Notes: a model not told the origin generated them from the sequence alone. Positions 8,721-18,157 are shown, counted from the first letter of the stretch. The stretch: DNA of 64,000 bases from Lachnospiraceae bacterium UBA2860 (GCA_002350625.1 DEFE01000028.1:98683-162682); one strand, 5' to 3'. Program-made: numbers and translations.

Positions 8721-9642
8721 AAACGGCAAACACGGCGAAGCCGGCTATCGCGACAAGCGTGGAGACCGACAGCGCCGAGGACACATACACGCGCTGGTCG
8801 GCGTCGTCCGCGAACACCGGCAGCACAAAGGGCGGCGGCAGGATAAACATCACATTGACGGCGGCAAAAAGCTGCGCGTCCGGCCACAGCCGCGTAACGA
8901 TCGCGAGGAAAACAAAGCGCAGGATCATCATGATCGCGAAGCGCAGCGCCACGACCTTCCCGGTAGACGCCCAGGGAATATCCTTAAAGACCAGGTCGTA
9001 GCCGATCGTGAGCAGGATAATCGCGCTCGTCGGCGCAGCGATAAACGACGTGCAGGCGTCAAAGACGCCGCTCACGCCCGACGGCACGAGCGCCTGATAG
9101 AGCCCTGTCGCGCCGAGCAGCACGCCTGCGAAAATGGCGACGATGATCGGCGACAGCGCCATCTCCTTAAGAAGATCGCCGATCTTCGCCTTCTCCTTCC
9201 CCTCCATGCCGAGAAGAATCTTATATAAGGTGAAGACGAAGAGCACCTGCCCGAGGTCGATGCGGGCAAACTCCGCCGTCCGCGCGCTCCCGTACAGCAT
9301 CTCAAACAGGGCGTAGCCCAGCATCCCCGCCTCAAATCCCGTCGTCAAAAACGGCACGAAGCGGGAAGAGAGCCCGAGCAGCTTCCCCGCCGCCTTTCCC
9401 ATCAGCCACGCCGCGAGACAGACGAGGAACATCATGAGCGGGATCACGACGTCCATGAAGGTGTACCGCGTCGTGGCAAAAGCGCCGAGTAAGACCGCCG
9501 GCAGCGTGATATTCACCACGACGCTTTTCAGCGCGTTGATCCCTTCCCGCGAAATCATGTTCCGGCTCCGGCAGAGCATGCCGACGCCGAGCATGAGCAT
9601 GACGGGAAGAATCGTCTGAAGAACTCCTGTTAATCCGTTCAC
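8716..9642 (-). CDS. AEC-family (auxin efflux carrier-like) transporter
   Basis: 308 residues with about ten hydrophobic segments arranged as two five-helix repeats, typical of AEC permeases (MLMLGVGMLCRSRNMISREG at the start; a central loop MEGKEKAKIGDLL). Bacterial members export or take up malate, malonate or other organic acids; the substrate here is unknown. The start is GTG at 9642, 7 bases after AGAGGT. It is 25 bp downstream of uridine kinase in the same direction. Its stop codon lies inside a GGGGTC palindrome, so termination of translation and transcription coincide. Confidence 0.88.
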   Translation of the reverse strand: MNGLTGVLQTILPVMLMLGVGMLCRSRNMISREGINALKSVVVNITLPAVLLGAFATTRYTFMDVVIPLMMFLVCLAAWLMGKAAGKLLGLSSRFVPFLTTGFEAGMLGYALFEMLYGSARTAEFARIDLGQVLFVFTLYKILLGMEGKEKAKIGDLLKEMALSPIIVAIFAGVLLGATGLYQALVPSGVSGVFDACTSFIAAPTSAIILLTIGYDLVFKDIPWASTGKVVALRFAIMMILRFVFLAIVTRLWPDAQLFAAVNVMFILPPPFVLPVFADDADQRVYVSSALSVSTLVAIAGFAVFAVL

Positions 9643-9667
9643 TTCTTTTACCTCTGCAAATGCCGGT

Positions 9668-10315
9668 TTATATCATCTCTTCGCAGCCCTCCGCGCGGTA
9701 CCGCATGAGCTGGCTGGACACTCTCTGGATCAGCATCTCAAGCGCGACCCGGTTCTGGCCGCCGTCCGGAATAATCACGTCCGCGCGCCGCTTGCTGGGC
9801 TCCACGAACTGCTCGTGCATCGGCTTTACCGTGGTCAGATACTGCGTGATGACGGAGTCGAGCGAGCGCCCGCGGTCCTTGACGTCCCGCAGGATTCTGC
9901 GCAGAATGCGCTCGTCCGCGTCGGTGTCCACGAAGACCTTGATGTCCATGAGCGAGCAGAGCGCCTCCTCCGCGAAGATCAGGATGCCCTCCAGGATCAG
10001 CACCGGAGCCGGATGGACGACGATGACCTGGTCCGAGCGGTTGTGCTGGGAATAATCATAGACCGGCATCTCGACCGCGTGCCAGGCCTTCAGCTCGCGG
10101 ATGTGCTCGCAGAGCAGGTCCGTGTCAAAAGCGTCCGGATGATCGTAGTTGAGCTTCGCTCTCTCTTCGTAGGAAATGTCGTCGTGCCGCTTGTAGTAGT
10201 TGTCGTGGCGGATGATGCTGACCTCGTCCGTGCCGAAGCACTCCACCAGCTTGTCCGCAAGCGTCGTCTTGCCGCTGCCGCTGCCGCCCGCAATTCCAAT
10301 TAAAATGGATTCCAT
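9668..10315 (-). CDS. udk: Uridine kinase
   Basis: 215 residues. Walker A GGSGSGKTTLADKL lies at residues 10-24. IRHDNYYKRHDDISYEERAKLNYDHPDAFD is the uridine/cytidine-binding region, followed by LILEGILIF and the DADERILRRILRDVKDRGR lid region. It phosphorylates uridine and cytidine with GTP or ATP in pyrimidine salvage. Length and motifs match Udk closely. The AEC transporter follows 25 bp downstream, so they may be co-transcribed. Confidence 0.95.
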   Translation of the reverse strand: MESILIGIAGGSGSGKTTLADKLVECFGTDEVSIIRHDNYYKRHDDISYEERAKLNYDHPDAFDTDLLCEHIRELKAWHAVEMPVYDYSQHNRSDQVIVVHPAPVLILEGILIFAEEALCSLMDIKVFVDTDADERILRRILRDVKDRGRSLDSVITQYLTTVKPMHEQFVEPSKRRADVIIPDGGQNRVALEMLIQRVSSQLMRYRAEGCEEMI

Positions 10316-10458
10316 GCTTTCCTCCGCTGTTCCTGCTGCCGCGCGGCGCCTCCGCCTAAAGAGAAGCCGCGCATCGATAAAGCCACGATTTCATTATACC
10401 GCGGCGCGGCGCGTTCTGTATAGAGCGCGGCAAGGCCTCTTTCTCCCGGCGCCGGAAA

Positions 10459-10504
10459 GACGCAAAAGCGGGCCGCTCTAAAAAAGCAGCCCGCCTTCCG
10501 CGTC
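10459..10504 (-). terminator. Terminator after the FtsX-type permease gene
   Basis: Two-part stem GACGC...GCGTC and GCGGGC...GCCCGC, with T-runs in the loop and after the inner stem on the minus strand. It lies 14 bp after the permease stop and before the udk gene. Confidence 0.6.
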
Positions 10505-10517
10505 ATAAAAATCATCT

Positions 10518-12815
10518 TTATTCTTCTGTCTTCAGCGCCGCCACCATATCGATCTTGCGGTTCTTCCGCGCCACCATGAGGCCGACGGCCAGGGACACGC
10601 CGAAGGTCAGCGCGATGCTGATGATGTAAGTCGCCGGCCCGATCCGAAGCTTCATCTCATATTCGGAGGCGAGCGCCTTCAAGAGATAATCGAGCACCGC
10701 GAAGCCGGCCGGAATGCCGAGAAGGATCCCGATCACGGTCAGCCACAGATTCTGGCTGATCAGAAGCTCCCCGATCTTCCTGTCCTTAAAGCCCACCACC
10801 TTGAGCGTCGCCATTTCCCTGTACCGCTCCGTGTAGCTCATCACGCCGAGGTTGTAGAGCACGACCAGCGACAGCACGCAGGCGGCGATCACAAGGAGGA
10901 TGATCATGACGTTCATGAGCTCCATAAAGGTGTCGAAGGAATCCATGATCGCTTTCTTTGTCTGCACGTTCAGGATTTCCTCGCGGGCGCCGATCTCCTC
11001 CTCAGCGGTGAAGATCGTGTTGACGGCATAGGGGAAGCCAGCCTTATCCGCGTAGGCGTCGCTCATCACGATCCCCTCGCTCATGGAGCGGAGCGTACCC
11101 GCCACCTCGAGCGTATAGACCGCGTCGCTCCCATAAGGAGAAACTTCGATGCTGCTCCCCGGCTTCAAATCATAATCCTCCGCGAGGCGGGTGCAGACAT
11201 AGACCCCGTCATCCGAGAGCGGGACGTAGTGCATATTCTCATCCGGGAAGCGGACGAGGTCCCTCGTGATGTGATAGACCTCTGCGGAAATGGCTCTGTC
11301 GCTAAGCTGCACAGAACTCATGGCGCCCCAGTCGCCGTTATATTCCTCCGTGAGCGCTGCCGCCTTTTCCTTCGTCACGCTCTCGCTGTCGAGATTGATC
11401 CGGTTCTTATACCCGATCGCCTCGTCAAAGAAGGACTTCACGAAGGCGTCCGCCGTGTCCTTCATGCCGAGGCCGCCGACAAGAAGGATCATGCAGCCGA
11501 GGATCCCGAAGAGCGTCATGAAGCTCCTGGCCTTGTGGCGGAAGATGTCGCGCAGATTCCATTTGGTTCCGAAGCTTAAGCGCTTAAATGCTTTCGTCTC
11601 CTCCAGCATCAGGTGCCCCATCTTCTTCGGCGTATACGGCCGGAGCGCGTCCGCGGCCGTCCCCTCCAGCATCTTCCGCACGGACAGAAGGCCGATCCCC
11701 CACATGAAGAGGTTCATGAGGATGAGCACGACCCAGGCAAACCACGGCACATAGAGCGTCCAGCGCGGCATGTCGATATACGTGCCCATGGCCCCGTCCG
11801 GGCTCATGATGTACCCGCCGAGGAGATAGCCGATAAGGACGCCGAGCGCCGAGCCGGCAAGGCCGGTCACGAGCGCGTAGAGACTGTAGTGCCGGAGGAT
11901 CCGCGCGTCGTGGAAGCCGAGCGCTTTCAATGTCCCGATCTGCGTCTTCTCATTCGCGGTGATGCGGTGCATCGTCGTGACCATCGTGAGGATGGCGATC
12001 GCGAGGAAGAGCACCGGCATCACGGAGCCCATCGTCTTGCCCTCGTTCACCTCGCCCATGGCCTCCGCGTACGACAGGTTCTCGTCCTTCGAGAGCACGA
12101 GCAGCGTCTTGCCGAGCGCGCGGTCCGCCGCCGCGACGAAGTCCGCCTTGTCCATCGCGGTCTTCACGTTGATCTGGTAGTAGAGGCTGTCCCCGATAAA
12201 GCTGCGGAAGATCGCCGGAATGATCTTCTCCAGCATGACCGGAGAGATATACGCAAAGCCGTAGGAGTTAAAATCCGGCATGAGCTGCGTCTCGTCGGGC
12301 ACGCAGATCAGGAACTCTCCCGCCTTCACGAGGCCCTTTACGGTTCCCTCCACCGTGAGCGACTTGTAAGTGAGTGTCAGCTTGTCGCCGATGGAAATGT
12401 CATTCTTCGCAGCGTACTGGTCGGAGAGCCACAGCCCGTCCTCGCTCGTTTCGTCATAGGCGGCGCCGTCCATGAGATACACCCCGGAAACAGCGCTGTT
12501 CTCGGTGACCGCGATCGCGATGACGTCGGTGCTGTCCGCAACCGTCGTGTTGACGGTGAGGAAGCGGGTCGCGTCCTCCACGCCGTCGATCGCCCGGACC
12601 GCCGCGAGGTCCTCCGCCGTGAAGCCCTCCTCCGAATACACCCGGTAGTCGGAGAAACCGGTCTCGCTTAAGATATAGTCCACATCCTTTTCCAGCGAGT
12701 ACCACTCCATGTTGAATCCGATGAAGATGCCGACGCCAAGGGCGATCATAAGCATCATCGACAGAAACTGCGCCTTATACCTGAGAAAGGTGCGCAGAAG
12801 CTTTTTCTTAAGCAT
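10518..12815 (-). CDS. ABC transporter permease with two FtsX domains
   Basis: 765 residues. An N-terminal membrane helix (FLSMMLMIALGVGIFIGFNMEW) is followed by a large extracytoplasmic domain (about 40-245), three membrane helices of the first FtsX domain (about 260-390), another soluble region, and a C-terminal FtsX domain (about 640-760; ERYREMATLKVVGF). The layout is that of MacB/FtsX permeases that export peptides or lipids or sense envelope stress by mechanotransmission rather than importing nutrients. The matching ATPase ends only one base upstream, so the pair forms one transporter. Substrate unknown; bacitracin-type or lipoprotein-type export are alternatives. Confidence 0.92.
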   Translation of the reverse strand: MLKKKLLRTFLRYKAQFLSMMLMIALGVGIFIGFNMEWYSLEKDVDYILSETGFSDYRVYSEEGFTAEDLAAVRAIDGVEDATRFLTVNTTVADSTDVIAIAVTENSAVSGVYLMDGAAYDETSEDGLWLSDQYAAKNDISIGDKLTLTYKSLTVEGTVKGLVKAGEFLICVPDETQLMPDFNSYGFAYISPVMLEKIIPAIFRSFIGDSLYYQINVKTAMDKADFVAAADRALGKTLLVLSKDENLSYAEAMGEVNEGKTMGSVMPVLFLAIAILTMVTTMHRITANEKTQIGTLKALGFHDARILRHYSLYALVTGLAGSALGVLIGYLLGGYIMSPDGAMGTYIDMPRWTLYVPWFAWVVLILMNLFMWGIGLLSVRKMLEGTAADALRPYTPKKMGHLMLEETKAFKRLSFGTKWNLRDIFRHKARSFMTLFGILGCMILLVGGLGMKDTADAFVKSFFDEAIGYKNRINLDSESVTKEKAAALTEEYNGDWGAMSSVQLSDRAISAEVYHITRDLVRFPDENMHYVPLSDDGVYVCTRLAEDYDLKPGSSIEVSPYGSDAVYTLEVAGTLRSMSEGIVMSDAYADKAGFPYAVNTIFTAEEEIGAREEILNVQTKKAIMDSFDTFMELMNVMIILLVIAACVLSLVVLYNLGVMSYTERYREMATLKVVGFKDRKIGELLISQNLWLTVIGILLGIPAGFAVLDYLLKALASEYEMKLRIGPATYIISIALTFGVSLAVGLMVARKNRKIDMVAALKTEE

Positions 12816-12816
12816 C

Positions 12817-13518
12817 TTACCAGTCCACCTCCTCGACGGAGAGCGGATGGCTCTCCTCCGTGAGGGACGCCACTCTTCCGTTTTTCACGCGGATCACGAC
12901 ATCCGCCATTTTCGCGATATTCTGGTTGTGCGTCACGATGACGATCGTCTTCCCCATCTCCCGCCCCATCTTGAGAAGGAGTTTCAGCACCATCACGCCG
13001 GTCTCTGAATCCAGCGCGCCGGTCGGCTCGTCGCACAGAAGGATCTTCGGATTCTTCGCCAGCGCCCGCGCAATCGACACGCGCTGCTGCTCGCCGCCGG
13101 AGAGCTCCGAGGGGAAATTGTGCACGTGATCGGCCAGGCCGACCGCCGCGAGCATGTCGTGGCTGCTTAAAGGATCCGGCGCGATATCCTTCACAAGCGC
13201 GATGTTCTCGATGACGGTCAGGGTGGGGATGAGATTATAGGACTGGAATACGAAGCCCACCTTCGAGGCGCGGTAATCCGCCAGCTCATTCGGGGTGAGG
13301 GTGGAAATGTCTCTGCCGTCCACGGTGATCGTCCCCTCGCTCGGGCTGTCGAGCCCGCCGAGGAGATTCAGCATCGTGCTCTTTCCCGCGCCGCTCGGTC
13401 CCAGCACCACGATGAATTTCCCTTCCTTCAGGGACAAGGACACGTGGTCGAGGGCGCGCTGCTCATGCTCTCCGTTTGTGTAAACGCGCGATACGTCATG
13501 AAATTCTATGATATTCAT
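12817..13518 (-). CDS. ABC transporter ATP-binding protein (MacB/LolD type)
   Basis: 233 residues. Walker A GPSGAGKSTMLNLLGG, Q-loop FVFQSYNLIPTLTVIEN, signature LSGGEQQRVSIARALAKNPKILLCDEPTGALDSETG (Walker B and D-loop) and a switch His in IVIVTHN are all present. It powers the FtsX-type permease encoded immediately downstream. Start chosen at 13518: AGGAGG lies 9 bases upstream, whereas the upstream in-frame codon at 13536 has no ribosome binding site. A strong sigma-70-type promoter precedes it. Confidence 0.95.
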   Translation of the reverse strand: MNIIEFHDVSRVYTNGEHEQRALDHVSLSLKEGKFIVVLGPSGAGKSTMLNLLGGLDSPSEGTITVDGRDISTLTPNELADYRASKVGFVFQSYNLIPTLTVIENIALVKDIAPDPLSSHDMLAAVGLADHVHNFPSELSGGEQQRVSIARALAKNPKILLCDEPTGALDSETGVMVLKLLLKMGREMGKTIVIVTHNQNIAKMADVVIRVKNGRVASLTEESHPLSVEEVDW

Positions 13519-13575
13519 AGACTTAAGCCTCCTCATCAGATGCTCATAGCTATAGTTTGTTTCTTCTAACGCCAG

Positions 13576-13604
13576 AGTATATCATCATATGAACATATCG
13601 TCAA
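13576..13604 (-). promoter_or_regulatory. Sigma-A promoter of the MacB-type ABC operon
   Basis: Minus strand: TTGACG (-35), 17-bp spacer, TATACT (-10), about 60 bp before the ATPase start. The spacer contains ATATGTTCATATGAT, an imperfect dyad that could be a repressor site. Confidence 0.75.
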
Positions 13605-13640
13605 GTATTCATTTAAATTTATTCTCAAGCAGCGCAAAAA

Positions 13641-13664
13641 ACGGCTCCCGCCATCGGGAGCCGT
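13641..13664 (-). terminator. Terminator of the xdh operon
   Basis: A 10-bp perfect stem ACGGCTCCCG with a 4-base loop, followed on the minus strand by TTTTTTG. It lies 37 bp after the xdhC stop. Confidence 0.9.
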
Positions 13665-13701
13665 CCGTCTTATCTGATAAACTGTTTCAGAGGGCAGAGC
13701 G

Positions 13702-14199
13702 TCAGAAATCAATCTCCTTGCCCTGCCGCCGGTACATCGTCTTCTTCACCGCGCGGAAGATATTTTCATAGCCCGTGCAGCGGCACAGATGCCCGGAGAG
13801 CATCTTGCGGAGCTCGTCGTCCGTGAACATGCGGTCCGCGTCGAGGATCTCCTTCGCCGTCAGGAGAAAGCCCGGCGTGCAGAAGCCGCACTGAATGGCC
13901 GTCTCCTCGATGAAGGCCTGCTGGATATCGCTGAGCTCGCCTTCGGGGCTGATCAGACCCTCGAGCGTCACGATGTGCTTGCCCTCGGCCCAGATCGCGA
14001 GGTAGATGCAGGAGTTAAACGTCTCGCCGTCGATGAGGACGGTGCAGGCGCCGCACTCGCCCACCTCGCAGCCCTTCTTGACCGCGGTGAGGCTGTAATC
14101 ATTTCTCAGCATATCGGTCAGAGACGCGCGCACGTCGACCGTCCGCTCCACGGCCCGTCCGTTGATATTGCAGTGAACCACTTTGTACTGCACACTCAT
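13702..14199 (-). CDS. xdhC: Xanthine dehydrogenase-type 2Fe-2S subunit
   Basis: 165 residues. The N-terminal plant-ferredoxin-like cluster motif GCEVGECGACTVLIDGETFNSC lies at about 43-64, and the second cluster motif CGFCTPG ... CRCTGY at about 104-143, as in small subunits of xanthine dehydrogenase, CO dehydrogenase and related molybdenum hydroxylases. It relays electrons from the Mo site to FAD. It overlaps the FAD subunit gene by 4 bp and ends the operon. The substrate (xanthine, hypoxanthine, nicotinate or another heterocycle) is set by the large subunit and remains uncertain. Confidence 0.93.
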   Translation of the reverse strand: MSVQYKVVHCNINGRAVERTVDVRASLTDMLRNDYSLTAVKKGCEVGECGACTVLIDGETFNSCIYLAIWAEGKHIVTLEGLISPEGELSDIQQAFIEETAIQCGFCTPGFLLTAKEILDADRMFTDDELRKMLSGHLCRCTGYENIFRAVKKTMYRRQGKEIDF

Positions 14200-15086
14200 G
14201 CGATCTCACCTCCCGCCCTTTTGACCGACTCGATCAGCGCGCGTTTTGCCATTTCCACCGCGATGTGCTGCCGGAAGGCCTTCGCGGCGCGCCACGAATC
14301 GCGGGGATTGATATCCTCAAGTACAGCCAGCGAAAATGCCTCCGCCAGCGCCATGGTCGGCGCCTGCCCGTTCGCCACGGCTTCCGCCGACGGCGCGCGC
14401 ATGGGCACGGGGCCCGCCACGCCGTAAGCGATCCGGCACCGCTCGATCACGCGCTTGTCCGGAGAGAGGCGGACATTCACCGAGCAGCCGAGCGTCGCGA
14501 TCTCCATGGCGTTTCTAAGGCCGTACTTGATGTAGTGCCCGAAGGTGTTCTCATAGCTCTCCTTCGGAATGAGGACCGCCGTCTGGATCTCGCCTTCCTC
14601 CGCGCGGATGTCCACCGTCCCGGCCTTGATGTAGAAGTCCTTGATCGGGAGGCGGCGGATTCCGTTCTTCCCGGTCAGCTCGATGATCGCCTCCCACGCG
14701 TGGAGCGTGGAGGCGGAGTCCGCCGAGGTCACGCCGTTGCAGGTGTTGCCGCCGATTGTGCCGATGTTCCGGATCTGGGGCGAGCCGATCTGGTCGACCG
14801 CTTCGCCGAGCACCGGGCAGATTTTCTTCACGAGCGGATTGTTCGTGATATGGGAAAAGCTCGTGAGCGAGCCGATGCGGAGATTGTCCTCTTCGTCGAT
14901 GCTCACGCCGCGCATCGCGTCGATGCCGTAGATCGAGATGAGCTCCTTCCCGGCCCGCCTGCCCTCGCGGATCTGCACGAGCACGTCGGAGCCGCCCGCG
15001 ATGATCTGCGCCTCGGGGTGCGCAAGCCGGAGCTCAACCGCATCTTCTACGCTCTCAGCCTCGTAGATGGCTTTAATATCATACAT
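14196..15086 (-). CDS. xdhB: Xanthine dehydrogenase-type FAD-binding subunit
   Basis: 296 residues of the CO-dehydrogenase flavoprotein family. FAD-binding motifs AQIIAGGSDVLVQIREG (about 25-41) and TIGGNTCNGVTSADSAS (about 108-125) are visible, with a C-terminal CO_deh_flav_C-like domain. It accepts electrons from the Fe-S subunit and reduces NAD+ or another acceptor. It is three bases downstream of xdhA and overlaps xdhC by 4 bp, giving a compact A-B-C operon. Confidence 0.93.
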   Translation of the reverse strand: MYDIKAIYEAESVEDAVELRLAHPEAQIIAGGSDVLVQIREGRRAGKELISIYGIDAMRGVSIDEEDNLRIGSLTSFSHITNNPLVKKICPVLGEAVDQIGSPQIRNIGTIGGNTCNGVTSADSASTLHAWEAIIELTGKNGIRRLPIKDFYIKAGTVDIRAEEGEIQTAVLIPKESYENTFGHYIKYGLRNAMEIATLGCSVNVRLSPDKRVIERCRIAYGVAGPVPMRAPSAEAVANGQAPTMALAEAFSLAVLEDINPRDSWRAAKAFRQHIAVEMAKRALIESVKRAGGEIA

Positions 15087-15089
15087 GGC

Positions 15090-17402
15090 TCAAGTTTCCT
15101 CCTTCCAAGCGTCGCGGATCAGTCCCGCGCGGCTGAATTCCTCATACAGAACATGCGGATTGATCGGGTTGCGGTCAATCGCCACGCCGGTCGCGTTATA
15201 GATTGCGTTCCGGAGCGCCGGCGCGCCGGAGCAGGTGGGCGGCTCTCCGAGCGCTTTCGTCCCAAATGGCGACGTCGGCTCAGGGTTCTCGATAAACTGC
15301 GCCTCGAGATGCGGATGGTCCATGAACGTGGACAGCTTGTAATCGAGCAGGTTGTTGTTGAGCGGCTTTCCCGTCTTCTCGTCGAAGAGAAGCTGCTCCG
15401 AGAGGCCGAACCCGATGGCCATGGACATGCCGCCGTGCACCTGGGCCGCCGCCAGCGCCGGATTGATAAGCGACCCGCAGTCGTGGACATTGACCATATT
15501 CACGATCTTCACCTTGCACATGGGGATGTCCACCTCGACCTCGGCGAAGGTGCAGCCGAAGGAGTAGGCGTTCGAGCGGATGGTGTAGGTGCTCTCCGCC
15601 GTGATGTGCTCGCTGTGGACGGGGTCGTACTGAGCGGTCATGGCGAGCTCGGACAGCGTGATCACAGGAGATCCGTCGCTCTTTAAGACGACACAGCTGT
15701 CAACGACATCCAGGTCCTCCGCGGTCAGCTCTTTGCGCGCCGCGGCGGAAGCGAGAATCTTCCCGCGCAGGAGATCCGCCGTCTGCCGGATGGCAAAGCC
15801 CGCGACATAAGTCTGCCGCGAGGCGTAAGCCCCGAGTCCCGTCGGCGTGATATCCGTGTCCTGGCAGGACTTCACCCGCACGTCCTTATAGGAGCTGAGG
15901 CCGACCGCCTCCGCGACCATCTGGGCGTAAGCCGTGTCCGCGCCCTGGCCGATCTCCGTCTCTCCGCACTGAAATGTCACCGTCCCGTCCAGGTTTAAAA
16001 GCATGCGGTTCGAGGAGGTCTCCAGCGAGATGGGGTAGACCGCCGTGTTGTACCAGAAGGTCGCCATGCCGATGCCGCGGCGGACGGGGCCGGTATCCCC
16101 GGCGAACTCCTTCTTCTTGCGCTCATAATCGATATAGGCCGCGCCCTTCTCGAGGCACAGGCGGAAGCTGTCGAAATAGTTCGTGTTGCCGGAAAATGCG
16201 TCGTGGAAGTCCTTAGGCATGACGTTCATCATCCGGAATTTGTACGGATCCATGCCGAGCGCGGCGGCGCAGTCCTCGATGTTCGACTCGTCCGCGAAGG
16301 AAGCCTGCGGCATGCCGTAGCCGCGCATGGCGCCGGCGGCGGGCCGGTTCGTGAACACCGTCCAGCTGTCGAGCTCCAGATGGTCGCAGGGATAGTGCTG
16401 GCCGAAGGAGCCCATGCACTTGGCGGCGATCGAGTGGCCGTGGGAGGCGTATGCGCCCTGATTGGAATAGCACTCGACCTTCCGCGCGGCGATGGTGCCC
16501 TCTTTCCTCAGCCAGGTCGTGATGTGGAAGCGGATGGCGTGGCGCACGCGGTTCGACACGAAGGTCTCCTCCCGCGAGCAGTCGACGCGGACGCAGCGTC
16601 CGCCCACCTGCGTCGAGCACCACGCGCAGAGCGGCTCGTACAGCACGTCCTGCTTGTTGCCGAAGCCGCCGCCGATATAGGGCTTGATGATCTCAATGTC
16701 CCCCCAGGGGCGGCCGAGCGCCTGTCCCACTACGCGCCGGACGATATGGGGAATCTGCGTCGAGGTGACGACCACGATCCGCCCGTTCTCCTCATAGGCA
16801 AAGCAGCCGAAATTCTCGATGTGGCAGTGCTGCACCGTGGGCGTGTCATACCATTTCTCGACCTTGATGAGCCCCGGCTCCTTGATCGCCTCTGCGTAAT
16901 TACCTCTCCTCAGGTCCGTGTGCTTTAAGACATTTCCCGGGAAGCGCTCGTGCAGCTGCGGGGCGCCTTCCTCCATCGCCTTCTGCACGTCGAGCACAAA
17001 CGGCAGCTCCTCGTATTCCACCTGCAGGGCGCGCACGCCCTGATTCGCCGCGACTTCATTTTCCGCGATGACGACGGCGATATCGTCGCCAAAGTAGCGC
17101 ACATGGCGGTTCAGCAGGAGCCGGTCCGCCACGTCCTGGTGGCCGGGATCCATCGACCACGGATGGCCCGCGGTGGGAAACGGGATGTCCGGCACGTCGA
17201 AGCAGGTCAGCACCTTCACGACGCCGTCGATGGCGCTCGCGGCGGAAGTATCGATGGACTTCACGAAGGCGTGCGCCTTCTCCGCATGCTTGATGCGGAC
17301 ATACAAGGCGTTCGCGGGCATGCGGTCCTCATAGTATTTCGTGCGCCCCGCGGCTTTGTCGAAGGCGTCCACGCGGGCGACGCTCTGTCCTACCTTTCTC
17401 AT
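15090..17402 (-). CDS. xdhA: Xanthine dehydrogenase-type molybdenum-binding subunit
   Basis: 770 residues. N-terminal a/b-hammerhead domain (RVDAFDKAAGRTKYYEDRMP) then the Mo-cofactor-binding domains: GGGFGNKQD, AMRGYGMPQASFADESNIE, GETEIGQGADTAYAQ and FGTKALGEPPTCSGAPA, where the Glu after ALG corresponds to the catalytic base of this family. It hydroxylates a heterocycle, probably a purine, at the Mo site. The start is supported by GGAGGAG upstream. It lies divergent to mocA and next to selenium-type maturation genes, so it may also be a labile-selenium enzyme, but no residue tells this. Confidence 0.93.
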   Translation of the reverse strand: MRKVGQSVARVDAFDKAAGRTKYYEDRMPANALYVRIKHAEKAHAFVKSIDTSAASAIDGVVKVLTCFDVPDIPFPTAGHPWSMDPGHQDVADRLLLNRHVRYFGDDIAVVIAENEVAANQGVRALQVEYEELPFVLDVQKAMEEGAPQLHERFPGNVLKHTDLRRGNYAEAIKEPGLIKVEKWYDTPTVQHCHIENFGCFAYEENGRIVVVTSTQIPHIVRRVVGQALGRPWGDIEIIKPYIGGGFGNKQDVLYEPLCAWCSTQVGGRCVRVDCSREETFVSNRVRHAIRFHITTWLRKEGTIAARKVECYSNQGAYASHGHSIAAKCMGSFGQHYPCDHLELDSWTVFTNRPAAGAMRGYGMPQASFADESNIEDCAAALGMDPYKFRMMNVMPKDFHDAFSGNTNYFDSFRLCLEKGAAYIDYERKKKEFAGDTGPVRRGIGMATFWYNTAVYPISLETSSNRMLLNLDGTVTFQCGETEIGQGADTAYAQMVAEAVGLSSYKDVRVKSCQDTDITPTGLGAYASRQTYVAGFAIRQTADLLRGKILASAAARKELTAEDLDVVDSCVVLKSDGSPVITLSELAMTAQYDPVHSEHITAESTYTIRSNAYSFGCTFAEVEVDIPMCKVKIVNMVNVHDCGSLINPALAAAQVHGGMSMAIGFGLSEQLLFDEKTGKPLNNNLLDYKLSTFMDHPHLEAQFIENPEPTSPFGTKALGEPPTCSGAPALRNAIYNATGVAIDRNPINPHVLYEEFSRAGLIRDAWKEET

Positions 17403-17473
17403 GGCTTTGCTCCTCCTACTCCCGGCCTTGACTTCATCCGGACGGGTTTGTTACATTGAAAACGGTGATGACT

Positions 17474-18157
17474 ATGGCAAATACACAAATCAAAATCGGC
17501 TGCGTCGTGATGGCGGCCGGCAGCGCAAGCCGCTTCGGTGAAAACAAGCTCGCCGTGTCCGCCGGCGGCAAAACATTGATTGCGCGCGCGCTCGACGCCG
17601 TTCCCGCGGATATGCTCGAGGCCGTCTGCGTGGTCACGCGCTTTCACGAATTCTGCGAAGAAGCCGGGAGGCGCGGATTCCGCCGGGTCTGGAACGGGCG
17701 CCCCGAAGACGGCATCAGCCGCACGATCCGCCTCGGCACCGAAGCGCTCGCGGGTACCTGCGACGCGATCGTCTACCAGGTGGCGGATCAGCCGCACCTG
17801 AAGCGGGAAAGCGTCGCGGCTCTCGTCGAGCTCTATCGCGCGCACCCCGGGTCGATCGCGGCCCTCGCCCATCACGGCGTCAGGGGCAATCCCTGCATCT
17901 TCCCGCGGGATCTCTATCCGGAGCTCTGCGCGCTTTCCGGGGATACGGGCGGCGCGGCGGTCATCAAAAGACATCCGGACCGGCTCCTCCTCCTCGAGGC
18001 CGATGCCGACGAGCTCTTCGACGTGGACACGCCGGAGGCGCTGCAAACTATTTCTTTTTCGCGTACGGCGTGTTCGCAAGCGGCAGGCTGTACCGCCGCT
18101 CCCCGTCGTACCGGTAATAAGCGTCCGCGATGGCGGGCGCCGTGGGGATCGACGTGA
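17474..18157 (+). CDS. mocA: MocA/YgfJ-like molybdenum cofactor cytidylyltransferase
   Basis: About 227 residues. The nucleotidyltransferase start CVVMAAGSASRFGENK (GxxxSxRxGxxK) and IVYQVADQPHL metal-binding region match the YgfJ/MocA family, which makes molybdopterin cytosine dinucleotide for Mo hydroxylases. GGTGA 5 bases before ATG 17474 supports that start; TTG at 17456 is an in-frame alternative. The family normally ends soon after the DVDTPEAL motif (reached near 18040). Here the frame stays open for about 36 more residues, and this tail lies antisense to the 3' end of the convergent hydroxylase gene. It is the only plus-strand gene in this region. Confidence 0.88.
   Translation: MANTQIKIGCVVMAAGSASRFGENKLAVSAGGKTLIARALDAVPADMLEAVCVVTRFHEFCEEAGRRGFRRVWNGRPEDGISRTIRLGTEALAGTCDAIVYQVADQPHLKRESVAALVELYRAHPGSIAALAHHGVRGNPCIFPRDLYPELCALSGDTGGAAVIKRHPDRLLLLEADADELFDVDTPEALQTISFSRTACSQAAGCTAAPRRTGNKRPRWRAPWGST

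Noticed and set aside
14265..15686. Long plus-strand open frames across xdh, V-ATPase and importer genes
   Set aside because: They are antisense to well-supported genes, rich in Arg, His, Asp and Val as expected from mirror frames of GC-rich coding sequence, and lack ribosome binding sites.
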